Assembly (NCBI GenBank): GCA_035048495.1
Contig: CM068543.1
Span: forward strand, 22,433,751 to 22,497,750
DNA: 64,000 nucleotides
Source: Euptelea pleiosperma
Lineage: Eukaryota; Streptophyta; Magnoliopsida; Ranunculales; Eupteleaceae
Reading direction: 5' to 3'
Made by a program: the position numbers and the translations under genes. A model generated the notes under the pieces. It made no database searches, was not told the DNA's origin, and saw only the letters and a list, made by a program, of their open reading frames with translations. How positions within the stretch are numbered: the stretch's first letter is position 1; each line of letters starts with the position of its first letter. Positions 23,901 to 33,499 of this stretch are shown piece after piece.

Positions 23901-26900
23901 ACTGAAATTTACAACGATATAATGGCATTTACTTTCATATCGAGTAAGAATTGAAGGATGGGAGAAGTATTCTATCGTACAGCTGAGATGCTCGGACAGA
24001 CTGCAGTTGCACTTGCAATGAGATAAGACTACGTGTGAGGGCTGGTATTGTAAGTCAAGAAATTGCAACTAGAGAATACCCATATCATATGTATTCCATC
24101 ACTCATCATTCAACTGCCAGTGTTAGGCCAAAGGTATCAGATGGAAAATACAATTTCAAAGTTTTTAGTTTAAACAAGTCAATTGGATTGAGAAAATAAG
24201 TAAATGAAGATAATACATTAAATATTTTAAAGTACTCATGCAGACTTTTTTCCTTTGAGATATGGGTGTAGGTTAAGATGACCAGGTGACCATAGTCAAC
24301 ACACACCCCTTGGCAAATAGGTGGATATCTGGTGACTGAAGCAGGTGGAAATTGGATACTTATAAATTATAACTACTTGCGCAATATACTTAAATGTGAC
24401 ATACAACACTGGTAATGTAATAATCTTGCATCGACCTCGTGAATGATGAATTTAGGTGGGGGAGTTCGCTGGAAATCACAGAGAGGGGTAATGGTTTTTC
24501 TAACACCATGTTTCTGGACTAGGAAGGATTGGAGTGGTGGTTGATGGCATTGGATGAACAGTCGAAAAGGAGAAAGAATGGTTCCTTAAGCAAAGGCAGA
24601 ATGTTGTTCATGGAAAGAAAAACGAATAGTAGAGGCTGTTTCTTATCCATCTCGGAGATTCTCCATTTCTCTAGAAACAGAAAAATCATAGTTCCAGAGG
24701 ATCGACTCAATAGCGTCTGGAATAACTTTGATTGCATCCTCAGAAGGGGCAGTTGGTTTAAAGATTAGGCACCTTGAATCAGCTGTAAACAGCCAAGCTA
24801 ATATCAGCCATGACAAAGTCAGAGGGGAGATTGTAGTGATCAGAGGACAAAGATTAATCAAACTCGGTACAATGGGACAAACCATCCATACGGTCATTGG
24901 AGTCAAGCTATCACCTGTGACTCTTCCTCCTTATGTCCTAAGTGGGAGGACATTGCAATAGCAGTTGTAGAAATTCTTGTAGTGAAGGAGCCTATTTTAT
25001 TTTACCCTTTTGGAGTGGGGAGGGTCCTGTTCTTCATGAACCAGTTAGAAGACTTGTATTATCTCTGTAGTTTGGGTTCTTTGTGCATAATAGACGATTT
25101 AATAACTCATCAGCTATGGTGGCCGTTAGTTAATATGTCCAAACCAGAAACTGTTATAAAAAGCTGATGGGTTGCTTTCAAGGGCATTTAATTCCATTTG
25201 AGGGTTCCAGATATCATCATAACACTAGGATATTTATGTGGAGGATGGGAGGAGACTGATTTCAAAACCACGTCGCCTGAAGGAGTGGAAGCAATTAGGA
25301 TAAAGATTAAGAAAGGTAACTTGGCTAAAATCCTGCGCGTGATCCTACTCATGGATTGAGATCTTTTCTCAAGTAATAGTGGAGTTGGAGGAGCTGCTTT
25401 CGAGCAAAGATGATGAAAACAATTGGGAAAGGAAGTTTTGTCCAGAGTTGGAAGACAATGACATGTTCCAAACATCATCATAACACTAGGAAATGTATGG
25501 GGAGGATGAGAGGAGACTGATATCAAACCACGGTGTCTGAAGGAGTGGAAGCAATTATGGTAAAGATTAAGGAAGGTAACTTCAAAACCACGTCGTCTGA
25601 AGGAGTGGAAGCAATTATGGTAAAGATTAAGGAAGGTAATTTGGCTCAAATACTGCGTGTAATCCTGCTCATGGATTGAAACATCTTTTTTACTAGTAGT
25701 GGAGGTGGAGGAGTTGCTTTTGAGTAAAGATGATGAAAACAATTGGGGAAAGGATGTTAGGAATGTTTTCAAAACAAAGGTATTTTGTTTTTTGTGCTTT
25801 TTTTGATGTGTTGCATGGACACTTCCAACCAGCGGACGAATCGCGTGTCATACGTTTGGACACGGATTTAGACACCGACACGCCACAGACACTTCGATTT
25901 TTGAATAATTAAATATTCAAATAAAAAGTGAGATAATTAATAGATTTTTCCTAAATTAAGATTTCTTTATCTTAGGGATTGTAGAGAGAAAAAGATAAGA
26001 TTTTGTTCCTAACTTCCTATAAATAATTATCTAACTAGGGCTGCAACTTGGGTGGGCTCAACCCGACGTTGGGCTCGGGTTGGGTTGGCTCCTTCAATAC
26101 TCGAGCTCGGGCCTTATTGTGAAAAGCCTGATCAAAATCGGGTTGGGCTCAAGTTGATACTTTGAGAAATCCAACCCAACCCGAGCCCGACAATATATGT
26201 TTACACTTTACATATCTCCTCTCTCAATTCTCTCCCGAACCTTCTCTCTAACGACAAAACCTCCCCTCCCCTCTCTCTCACAAACCCTAACGCCCGTCCC
26301 CCCTCCTCTCATCTCTCTCTCTCACACAAACCCTAACCGGCCCCCTCATGAGACAATGCAAGTCCGAATATCTCCAAAGCGAGAAGAACCCAAAAGATGG
26401 AGATTCGGTAGCTTTTCTGCAACTTCTTAAAGGTTTGTTTAAATCCCTAAATTTTTGTAGGTAATGGGTTCCTTATATTTTACATTTACACTTTTGCTTA
26501 CTTAGTGCTAAATCTTTGTGGATTAGGGCAAAGTAAAGAGAAATTCGATTGACTTTGTTTCTATTTTGAAGTTTAAAACTCTATCAATTAGATTTCAACC
26601 ATAGAGTCAAATAATGGGTTGATTTCAACCCATGCTTTTACTTTCTTTGGGTTGATTTTCGCCTCTTCACTCTCATTTTTTTGGTTGATATTTGTTGTTG
26701 ATTTGTGTCTATAAAAGCATGACTCCCTCAAATATGGCATTGATTTCTGCCTCTTTACTCTCTTTTTTTTTTTCTGGTTGTTTGATGCGGGAGCATTCTA
26801 CTACGATAGTCCACGCTACTCCTAATCTATGCCAGTCAAGCAAATGGACTTACTATTTATAGTAAATCTCGTTTTTACTATTTATAGTAAATCTGGAAAT

Positions 26901-29900
26901 TACTATTTATAGTCAATCCCATTTTTACTATTTATAGTAAATTCTGATTTTACTATTTTTAGATAAGTGGATCCCATGAAGATTTATTTTAATTTAATTA
27001 GGATTTTCAATTGAAATTAGATTTTATTTCTAATTAGAATTTTTATTATTGATTGCAATAGTTGATTTGTATTAGGAGTTTCTAATTTCAATTAGATTAG
27101 AATTTGGAAAGTTCAAGTAGGGAGTCTTATAAAAGGTGATGTACCATTTGATTTTGATAATGAAAAATTATGAATGAAGAAATAGAAATCTCTTTGAGAA
27201 ATCTCTCTTGTGGTGTGAAGCCATCTTCTCTCGGTGCGAAGCCAAGCTAATTCGGTGCGCAGCCGAAGGTATCTTTCTATCCCTGTCTCTTTATCTATTT
27301 CTTCTCTTATTCTCTTCTTTTTCTCCATCTCTATTTTCTTTTTTCTTTTTTTGTCAATTTCTTACCTAAGAAAACCAAAATCATACCACAGCACTGTGAA
27401 TAGTGCTGTGTGAATAGTGCTGCATGAATAGTGCCGTGAATAGTAATTCCCTCTTCATTCCTTCTCAAATCACGGAACGGTTCTCCCGTCCAACGTCAAA
27501 TTTGATATCAGAGCCAGGTTCGAAACTCCTGATCGGAAAGATGTCTCATATTGGTTCGCAATCTTTGGTAGCTGCGTTAGCTAAACTAAACAATGTGATA
27601 AATCGTTTTGAGAGCGGACTAAGCGACCATATAAATCATATTGAGAGCAAACTGGAGGCAAGGGTCTCCGCCAGAGTTCCAATCAGCAATTGTGTCTTGG
27701 AAAGTCTACCACAACCACTGGCTTTTCCACCTCTTTCTGGCAAGCTATTGGAAGGTTTCACAGCAAAAAAACCTAAAGAGGTCTCAAAGCAAGTCGAGAA
27801 GAAAGTAAACGAAGAAATAAAAGCCATCGAACAAGAGGGTGTTTTTCCATCCGAGGAAAATGAAAAAAAATTGACGAGGAAAAAAAAGCCAAAACTGAGG
27901 AATTAGTCAGTCCTGAAGCTCCTGTAGTTCTATCAGACGAAAAGACAGAGGATAAATTAATCCGCCTGCTGTTATGGAGAATGAAAGTGATGATGATTCC
28001 CCTAGTTCAGACGCTCTAGCTGAAGATGGCCCAAATAATACAGAAGATTCCGATTCGAAACCAGATATTTCTGTTGTTTTAGAACCGACAGTTGAAAATA
28101 AAGCAGATGGAACAAGCAAAGATTTCTATTCAAAGAAGGCTAGAGTTGAGGAGATAGACCATGTGGTGTGAAGCCATCTTCTCTCGGTGCGAAGCCAAGA
28201 TAATTCAGTGCGAAGCCGAAGGTATCTTTTTATCCCTATCTCTTTCTCTATTTCTTCTCTTATTATCTTCTTTTTCTCCATCTCTATTTTCTTTTTTCTT
28301 TTTTTGTCAATTTCTTACCTAAGAAAACCCAAATTATACCACAGCACTGTGAATAGTGCTGCGCGAATAGTGACATGAATAGTGTCACATGAATAGTGCT
28401 GTGAATAGTAATCCCCTCTTCATTCCTTCTTAAATCGCGGAACGGTTCTCCCGTCCTACATCATTGTTGCTGTGGTAAAATGATTAAACCAAAAAACTGG
28501 AAACCCGACTAACCCGATCGGGCTGGGATTCTCAGGCCTGACTTCGGGTTGGGTTCGGACTCGGGCTAGGAGCCTTGAAGGTTGGGTTGGGCTCGGGTTG
28601 ACCCCAACCCGCCCGAGTTGCAGCCCTATATCTAACTTCCTATAAATAAGGAAAAATCTATTAATTATAGGATGGACCTATTTGAAGAATTAAAATATTC
28701 AGCCGAGTCCCCGAATCCTATTTTTTTGGGGTTTGCCGAGTATGACACCTCGTATCCGTGTCGGATTTTGACACATGTGTCCGCATCCATGCAACACAGC
28801 TTTTTTTGTAAAAGAGAGTATGGGAGTTTAGTCCCACATCGGATAAAGAAAAGAAAAGTATAGGCTTTATAAAGCTAAAATCAAACTTACAGATGTTTAA
28901 TTAATGCATACGTGGATAGAAGTTATTGTGTGTGGTGCGAAGCACCATGCACACACATGTGTGCGAAGGGTGATTGGGTGTCTAGGGCCTTTTGGGTGCT
29001 TTTAGAGGCGCACTTAGCACTTCCCACGTACGCGTCGTCATGAGGAGTTGATGAGCTTTTAGTTAATCAACGGTTGACCTAGTTTGAAAGAAGGTTTGGT
29101 GCCAAATGTCATACCTTGGCCTTCCCATTGGTGCCAAATATCGTTCCAAGGCTTTGTGGGACCCGGTGATTGAGCAGTTTGAAAGAAGGTTTGCATCATG
29201 GAAGAAAGGGTATCTTTCAAAAGGTGGAAAAATAACTCTTAATTAAAAGCACATTGTCAAGCATACCTGTTTATTTCTTATCTCTATTTTCCATTCCGGC
29301 CTCTCGCGAAATGAATTGAGAAGTTTGAAAAGCTTATCAAATTATTTTGAGAAGTTGGAAAAATATTTCTCATGGAATGGGAAGATGATGAGAAGAAATT
29401 CCCCATATTGATTGGAATTTTTTTTGCATTCCTAAAGTGAAGGGTGGTTTCGATATAAGGTCTCTAAAACTGATGAATAAAGCTCTCTTAGGAAAGTGGT
29501 GTGAAGGTATGGGAAGGAAACCCAATTTTTGTGGATGGCAGCCGCAACTGAGGTTGGGATCGCATTGTGGTCCAATCTCCTTATGGTGCATCTGTTTGGA
29601 GAGGCCCAACCATCATCTGTATTTCTGTCGAGGCATTCGCATGAAGATGGGATTGGGTGACAAAATTAGGTTCTGGGAGCATCTTTGGTGTGGAGAATCG
29701 ATTCTTGGATCCAACTAGGCAAATTTGTACGCTATGGCCATTGATAAAGGGGTTATGGTTCATAATTCTTTTGAGAGGGTGGCAGGTCATATGGTTTGGA
29801 GTCTCCCATATTTAGAAGACATTTAAATGATTGGGAATTGGACAGCTTGTCGCACCTACTGACACGCCTTGAAGAGGTCCATATCGTCGACAACTCAAAA

Positions 29901-32355
29901 GATAAATGTCTGTGGAAGTGGGATCCTAAAGGAAAATTTACAGCCTCCTCATTTGTGCTTGCTCTTGCAGACCCAAGAAACCAAGGAATACACAACTTCT
30001 CAGCAAAGATGCTTTGGAGTATTCTGATACCTCCAAAGATAGTATTTTTCCTATTGGCTGCTTCTTTAGACAACATTTTGTCCGTGGATCCTCTAATCAA
30101 TAGGGGATGATAGGATGGTGAACCCTGATCAGCCATGCTTGGAACCTTCCCACGATGGGGGGTGGGGATGCTTGCCCCCTTGGCGGGGGTTTGGGGGCAG
30201 CGTCCCCAAAGTGAAAATTTTATTATCTTTCTTATATGAAAATGTAATCCCGATGATTAATCTTCTCCATTCGTTATAAGGTCATCCGACGGTTATTGAT
30301 TTCAGGATTTACAACTATTTAAATTCTTCTTTGGGTTTTGGGTGCTGTGTGAGTGAGGAGAATTAGGGAGCCTTGGTCTAGGTTTTTTTGTTACTCTTGT
30401 AAAAACAAAGAGGAGGTCTGTTCCCTTCGATGGTGATCTCTCATTCTGAGTAGTGAACCAGTGGTAATCTCCGTGGCCATAGCCTACATCAAGTGAACCA
30501 CGTATATCTCGTGTTGTGGTTTGCTTGTTTCTTGTTTTTTCTTCTTCGCTTTTTGAATCCCAAGGTTTTGTGTTCCCATAGCTGTTCATTATGCAAGAGC
30601 TGTGCTGAATCAGTCAGGCTCATCCTTCTACGTTGCTCGTTTACGGTGCGGCTCTGACACTTCTTCTACAACACTTTTTTATATATGCTGGGTCTTCCTA
30701 AGCAGTCTGCTTGAGCTTCTTAAAAGTTGGAGGGAGTCTCAGTTCCAAGGCATAGGATGCACCATATGGAGAATGATTCCATTTGCTTTTTGTTGGTATG
30801 TTCGGAGGGAGAGGAACAAGAGGATATTTAAGGGTTCTCTTATAGGGATTTCTTGTCAAAATTGAGGGCTTTTGTCAATGGAGGCAGGCTGTAGAGCTGT
30901 GTTTGTATCCCATTGCTTCGAGTTCTCATTTTGAGAACTATCTTGTTTCTTTTCTGTTATCCAGGCTTCCTTGTAATTTTTGGGGTTTCCCCTCATCTTT
31001 TTATAATTCAGTTTACTTAAAAAAATATGAAAAGAATCAGCAGATAATAATTCACAGTTTACGATCACGTCAGTCAGTGAAATCATCGTCGTCATCATAG
31101 CCCTGTCCAACTATTTAGGATCGACTGTAGGAATCCTGCAGAATGTATTATTCCCTGCTCTGATGTCAGTCTAATGGAGAAGGTAATTGCTCCACTATAT
31201 ATTATTCCCCCATTCTGATGTGGATCTATGGATAGAGGCAGTTGGAGCCTTGTGAGTTGAAGCTCAGGAAGCAAATGCCTGATCCTATTGGCTCCTAGCA
31301 AAATCATATCCTGCAGAATATGTTGTTCCGTGCTCTGATATGAATCTATTGGTGGAAGTACTTGCTCCAAGATGTATTATTCCCCTTCCTGATGTAGATC
31401 TACAGAGAGGCAGTTGGAGCCTTGTGAATTGAAGGTCAGGAAGCAAATGCCTGATCCTATTTTTTTTTGTGAAACCTCCACGGAGGGAGGAAAGCTTTAT
31501 TTAAAAAATAGAAAAGGTACACCTAGCCAGGGGGGGATGTATGTACCTTACCCCTCAAGATGCTAATAAACATGATAATAGATGCAAGAATGCCAGGATA
31601 CAATAAAATGCAACCTAAACTCGAATGTAGGGTGTGCCAATCTTATCTAGGTGAATAAAACCAGCAAGTCTGAAGGGAGGGTTATCTTTGAATTCCATGT
31701 ACGATCTAGCAAGGAAACCATTAAGAATGCCTGATCCTAGTGGCTCCTGGAAAAATCATCTAATCGTTAATTTTATGCATTTATAGATGTCACAACCCTC
31801 AAGTGTAATCCCAAGATGATTTGTTTACCACTCATTAACACATTCGCCAAAAAGCGCAAGGATTTGAGGAACCATGGGGATGTTCTTGAGCTGCAGTCTC
31901 CACAAGGAAATTTATTGAGGCCAGATTGCTTTCTGGATAAGCTCAAAGTCCTAAAATTTGCTTAAAACACAAGAAAAATTTACTCCCACCCTAAAAAGAT
32001 GAAAATTTTCTATCATCTATGTTTCATTTACCTTTATGTGCCAGCACGTGTGTGTTTTAAAATTTTCAGTTTGTTCAGTGCCAGGAATTAAACATTATAT
32101 ATATTGTTATTAAAGATTTGTTCCATTCTCTGTTGTCAGGTGGATAAGTCATCAAAAGAGGCACCTGCGAGTAAGACTGAAGTAGAATCTTCTGTTTCTG
32201 CAGAAGACGCCATTGCTAGGGTGTCCAACCTTGACACTGTAAGGACGATAGAGGCACGGCAGCTTAATTCAAAGTATTTTCTCGTGGCAATTCTCATCTT
32301 ATTGATTTCAGTGTTAGCCGTATATCTTTTTCAACAAGAAAGGTGCCCATTTTGA
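11978..32355 (+). CDS. WIT1: WPP domain-interacting tail-anchored protein (WIT1/WIT2 family)
   Basis: Coding exons 11978-12548, 16066-17285, 22453-22647 and 32140-32355 join in frame with GT-AG introns to give 733 residues. A split tryptophan codon spans the first junction. In Arabidopsis, WITs anchor RanGAP and WIP proteins at the outer nuclear membrane and link the SUN-WIP complex to myosin XI-i. Family signature in order: acidic N-terminus, [36 protein letters not shown], then [19 protein letters not shown], which opens a long coiled coil (about residues 205-600) containing an internal repeat. The C-terminus has one hydrophobic span ([18 protein letters not shown], about 709-726) with seven residues after it, a tail anchor. 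Length is near Arabidopsis WIT1 (about 700). Start ATG has good context (GACCATGG). Introns of 3.5, 5.2 and 9.5 kb are packed with transposons. WIT1 versus WIT2 orthology is not resolved. Confidence 0.93.
12553..13270 (-). pseudogene. LINE (L1-type) 3' part: zf-RVT region
   Basis: The minus strand encodes the zinc-binding reverse-transcriptase tail of plant LINEs: [55 protein letters not shown] and VFRG, with one frame break. The poly-A tail appears as the T-run at 12553-12562, four bases after the exon's GTAAG donor. Its 5' continuation is displaced to 15590-16020 by later insertions. Confidence 0.85.
13280..14045 (-). pseudogene. second LINE 3' fragment, inserted in the first
   Basis: Starts on the plus strand with a T-run (13279-13288), the tail of a minus-strand insertion. 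Minus-strand text includes [18 protein letters not shown] (about 13730-13790), another zf-RVT zinc motif, then degenerate tail sequence. It lies between the two halves of the first LINE. Confidence 0.7.
14046..15590. repeat. unclassified inserted repeat, LTR-like
   Basis: Contains 'ATATAGTGGTTCGGTGTCTC' and 'CACCTACGTCCACTCTCAAA' (14205-14245), text common in plant LTR-type repeats, plus a tandem repeat of about 128 bp (AAGCTCTAACRAGCTAACAC at 14248 and 14377; CAATCGCAATCGAG-type phrase in both). No paired LTRs or polymerase were found. It separates two parts of a minus-strand LINE. Confidence 0.4.
15591..16022 (-). pseudogene. LINE reverse-transcriptase C-terminal part (first LINE, 5' piece)
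   Basis: Minus strand reads [39 protein letters not shown], then [12 protein letters not shown] and [11 protein letters not shown], and onward to [12 protein letters not shown] and FTRNIND. This is the linker between RT and zf-RVT of plant LINEs. It is 5'-truncated at about 16020, only some 45 bp from the exon acceptor. Confidence 0.8.
17286..18160 (+). other. WIT intron 3, proximal part: nothing recognised
   Basis: The intron begins CAG|GTCATA. It is T-rich with no coding signal or bounded repeat up to the LINE at about 18160. Confidence 0.4.
19497..20905. mobile_element. TIR element inside the LINE
   Basis: Left end GTAGTTAAGGCC and right end GGCCTTAACTAC are exact 12-bp inverted repeats. 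Subterminal 'CACCTCAGG' and 'CCTCAGGCACC' blocks face each other. I see no clear target-site duplication and no transposase. It carries the hAT MITE at 20059-20462. Confidence 0.55.
20059..20462. mobile_element. hAT-superfamily MITE, 404 bp, perfect 8-bp TSD
   Basis: Starts TAGGGCTGGCAATGGATCGG and ends CGATCCATTGCCAGCCCTA, near-perfect terminal inverted repeats. Flanked by ATAATAGG at 20051-20058 and again at 20463-20470. The interior is dense with GGATCGG/CCGATCC palindromes and would fold into a strong hairpin. No coding capacity. Confidence 0.92.
20954..21560 (+). repeat. tandem duplication, period 318 bp
   Basis: Unit 1 (about 20954-21271) and unit 2 (about 21272-21560) share CTTTAATAGAATTCT, TACAGATCAGAAAAAAGAGA, AACAGTAGTTGGACACTCTT, GATGTACATGGCATGTTCTT and TTCAGGGATTGA. 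TACAGATCAG occurs at 20991 and 21309. The duplicated segment includes the LINE 3' end, so it arose after the LINE insertion. Confidence 0.9.
21561..22452 (+). other. WIT intron 3, distal part: nothing recognised
   Basis: AT-rich; the open frame at 22010-22291 lacks motifs. The intron ends TTATATGCAG at 22452. Confidence 0.4.
22648..24430 (+). other. WIT intron 4, proximal part: degenerate repeats
   Basis: Contains a diverged MITE-like block at about 23561-23904, starting AGTGTTTTGAAAAAACTGG and ending TCTGGTTTGCAAAACACT (inverted ends, no clear TSD), with 'CCAGTTT/AACCAG'-type internal repeats. The rest is unassigned. Confidence 0.4.
24450..25160 (+). pseudogene. possible LINE ORF1-like fragment
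   Basis: The plus strand at 24597-24770 reads [20 protein letters not shown], then [18 protein letters not shown]. This resembles the plant LINE/DUF4283 ORF1 phrase in which glycine-rich text is followed by 'L S E ... R ... I P'. The match is short and from memory of the family pattern, so this is tentative. Downstream (24880-24900) is a short 'CCATCCATACGGTCATTGG' piece of the foldback family. Confidence 0.3.
25203..25740 (+). repeat. tandem duplication, period 261 bp with a 60-bp subrepeat
   Basis: ATCATCATAACACTAGGA occurs at 25213 and 25474. Both units continue with GAGGAGACTGATxTCAAA and GAAGGAGTGGAAGCAATTA. The second unit has an extra 60-bp duplication (GAGTGGAAGCAATTATGGTA twice, at about 25543 and 25603). 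It yields a long open frame on the minus strand (25188-25772) that I regard as spurious. Confidence 0.85.
26036..28628. mobile_element. hAT-type element, 2593 bp, perfect 8-bp TSD
   Basis: Left end TAGGGCTGCAACTTGGGTGG, right end CCCGAGTTGCAGCCCTA. The flank TATCTAAC occurs at 26028-26035 and 28629-28636. Subterminal CTCGGGTTGGG repeats face each other. No transposase domain was recognised. The left part holds a leader-like stretch with two AAACCCTAAC motifs (about 26282 and 26326) and a short frame starting ATGCAAGTCCGAATATC (26356), possibly the start of a lost transposase gene or a captured gene fragment. An LTR retrotransposon (26783-28463) is inserted inside. Confidence 0.88.
26783..28463 (+). 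mobile_element. small non-autonomous LTR retrotransposon with truncated 3' LTR
   Basis: The 5' LTR (26783-27498) starts TGATG and ends GTCA. The 3' LTR end (28162-28463) is homologous to 27209-27498 and ends CATCA. The target duplication TTGTT lies at 26778-26782 and 28464-28468. A primer-binding site TGATATCAGAGCCAGG, close to the initiator-methionine tRNA site TGGTATCAGAGC, follows the 5' LTR at 27503. The internal region is only about 660 bp, with two short acidic/lysine-rich frames (27541-27906 and 27974-28171) that look gag-like. No polymerase. The 3' LTR has lost roughly its first 425 bp. Confidence 0.88.
28860..29090 (+). other. WIT intron 4 segment, nothing recognised
   Basis: Short unassigned stretch between the nested transposons and the next LINE. 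Confidence 0.4.
29090..31040 (+). pseudogene. LINE remnant, plus strand, split by an insertion
   Basis: RT and zf-RVT text in several frames: [20 protein letters not shown] and [17 protein letters not shown] (29120-29230), [57 protein letters not shown], then, after an interruption, [20 protein letters not shown] and [20 protein letters not shown] (about 30760-30820). The 3' end is an A-rich run near 31018-31025. Stops and frameshifts throughout. Confidence 0.85.
30110..30592 (+). mobile_element. probable solo LTR inside the LINE
   Basis: Interrupts the LINE zf-RVT codons between 'NP' and 'CSLC'. The inserted text starts TGATCAGCCATGCTTGGAAC, contains GGGGATGCTTGCCCCCTTGG and TTTGGGGGCAGCGTCCCC, and ends near TTTTGTGTTCCCATAG, a layout typical of Ty1/copia LTRs. 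The exact ends and target duplication are not resolved. Confidence 0.5.
31125..31760 (+). repeat. tandem repeat of about 180 bp, split by a retroposon
   Basis: Unit 1 (about 31130-31305) and unit 2 (about 31312-31459, resuming at 31740) share TCCTGCAGAATxTxTTxTTCC, GAGGCAGTTGGAGCCTTGTG and GGAAGCAAATGCCTGATCCT. Confidence 0.85.
31460..31725 (-). mobile_element. 5'-truncated LINE/SINE-type retroposon with 14-bp TSD
   Basis: Inserted in the minus orientation: the poly-A tail reads as a T-run at 31460-31468. AATGCCTGATCCTA flanks it at 31446-31459 and 31726-31739. The interior (266 bp) has no frame. The sequence next to the tail (CTTTATTTAAAAAATAGAAA) is like plant LINE 3' ends. Confidence 0.88.
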
Positions 32356-32541
32356 TGTTTGAGAAAGAGTTTCTCATCAGACAAACTCAGGGATTCTCTG
32401 CATTTCACATAATACACGGTACCAACCTGAGCTATAATGTCTATATACACCACTTTTGGATATATTGTTACAGCCTTTGTTGAATTTCTTGATTTCCTAA
32501 AAAAGTTCCATTGCATTTCCATGATCAAACTTTTCTTGTAA

Positions 32542-32718
32542 GGAAAATGCTATCCCACGGAAAACCAGACAAAAATATTTGCAGTTTGAGGCCATTTGAC
32601 CATTGGATTCAAGAGATCAACAGTCCATGAGGCAACAACTGCGTGGATCTCTTGATTCCAATGGTCAATGGCCTCAACCACATATTATTGTCCGGTTATC
32701 CATGGGATAGCACGACTC
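32542..32718. mobile_element. foldback MITE with 9-bp TSD in the WIT 3' flank
   Basis: TTCTTGTAA flanks it at 32533-32541 and 32719-32727. The two arms pair almost fully: left TGCTATCCCACGG, GAGGCCATTTGACCATTGG, TCAAGAGATC; right carries the complements GATCTCTTGATTCC, CCAATGGTCAATGGCCTC, CCATGGGATAGCA. It lies 187 bp after the WIT stop codon, so it may be part of the 3' UTR. Confidence 0.85.
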
Positions 32719-33226
32719 TTCTTGTAATTGGAGACTGCAGTGAGGAATGACAAAATACAAAAAATAATTATGTTTTGTAATCTCTGTAGTTGTAAGATAT
32801 ACAACAATAGTTCCCCTTAAACTTGTCATCGTTAACATCAAATTATCGGAGCATCAGCCAATCAATTCCTCTCCTTGTGACCTAATTCGGAGGGGGCGCC
32901 TCTCCATACTTCCTAAACTTTGGCATTATGTATGCCTGCTGGATTGGAGAAAGCCCAGATAATAAATCCTAGATCATTTAGATATTGGTCCCCAAAGGAG
33001 CCTCTTTGACAGATGCTCTCACCCATGGAAATCATTCCACTCTTTTTGTCACAATCTAGAAAGGCTTTTTTCTTCTTTCCTGGCATTGTTTGTCTATACA
33101 AATCCGAAACCAAAGTCAATATATAGGCTTTGATAAGATGGCGATTTTCCTTTCTTTAGTTTTCTGCACAAAACTGGTTGAAGATTACCCATGTACAACT
33201 GCAGAACAATGGGTTATTGTGTAGAG

Positions 33227-33499
33227 CTTAGTTAGCAATTCGGAGTGCGATGAAAATACGGTACAGGAAATGTGCGAGTAAAACTAAAGTAAAATATTGA
33301 CAACTTTTTGTCGTATAATTGGTTTTTCATATTCAAAACTGAATAATCCGGAAATAATTCGAAAAAGAAGTTCATGAATTATTCAAGAATAATTTGATCA
33401 TGTTAAAAATGTGCGAATTTTTCCAAAGCTTTGAATAGGACATTGTTCGGTTCGTTTTTTAAATAGTTTGTACGGTTCGAGTAGAATTTACTAACTAGG
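33227..33499. mobile_element. hAT-type MITE, 273 bp, perfect 8-bp TSD
   Basis: GTGTAGAG lies at 33219-33226 and 33500-33507. Ends CTTAGTTAGCAATTC and GAATTTACTAACTAGG are inverted repeats, the same family as 10583-11177. No coding capacity. Confidence 0.85.

Larger units (their letters stand above)
25805..28798. mobile_element. Mutator-like TIR element, outer shell of a nest
   Basis: Flanked by GCTTTTTTT (25796-25804 and 28799-28807), a 9-bp direct repeat though low-complexity. Ends are inverted: GATGTGTTGCATGGACAC on the left, CATCCATGCAACACA on the right. The inner arms also pair (ATTAATAGATTTTTCCT at about 25937 with its complement at about 28650). Only about 230 bp of left arm and 160 bp of right arm remain outside the hAT element inserted in it. 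Confidence 0.7.

Noticed and set aside
25188..25772. 194-aa minus-strand frame with internal repeats
   Set aside because: The repeats come from a tandem DNA duplication. The frame is in the intron, antisense to WIT, and has no recognisable domain.
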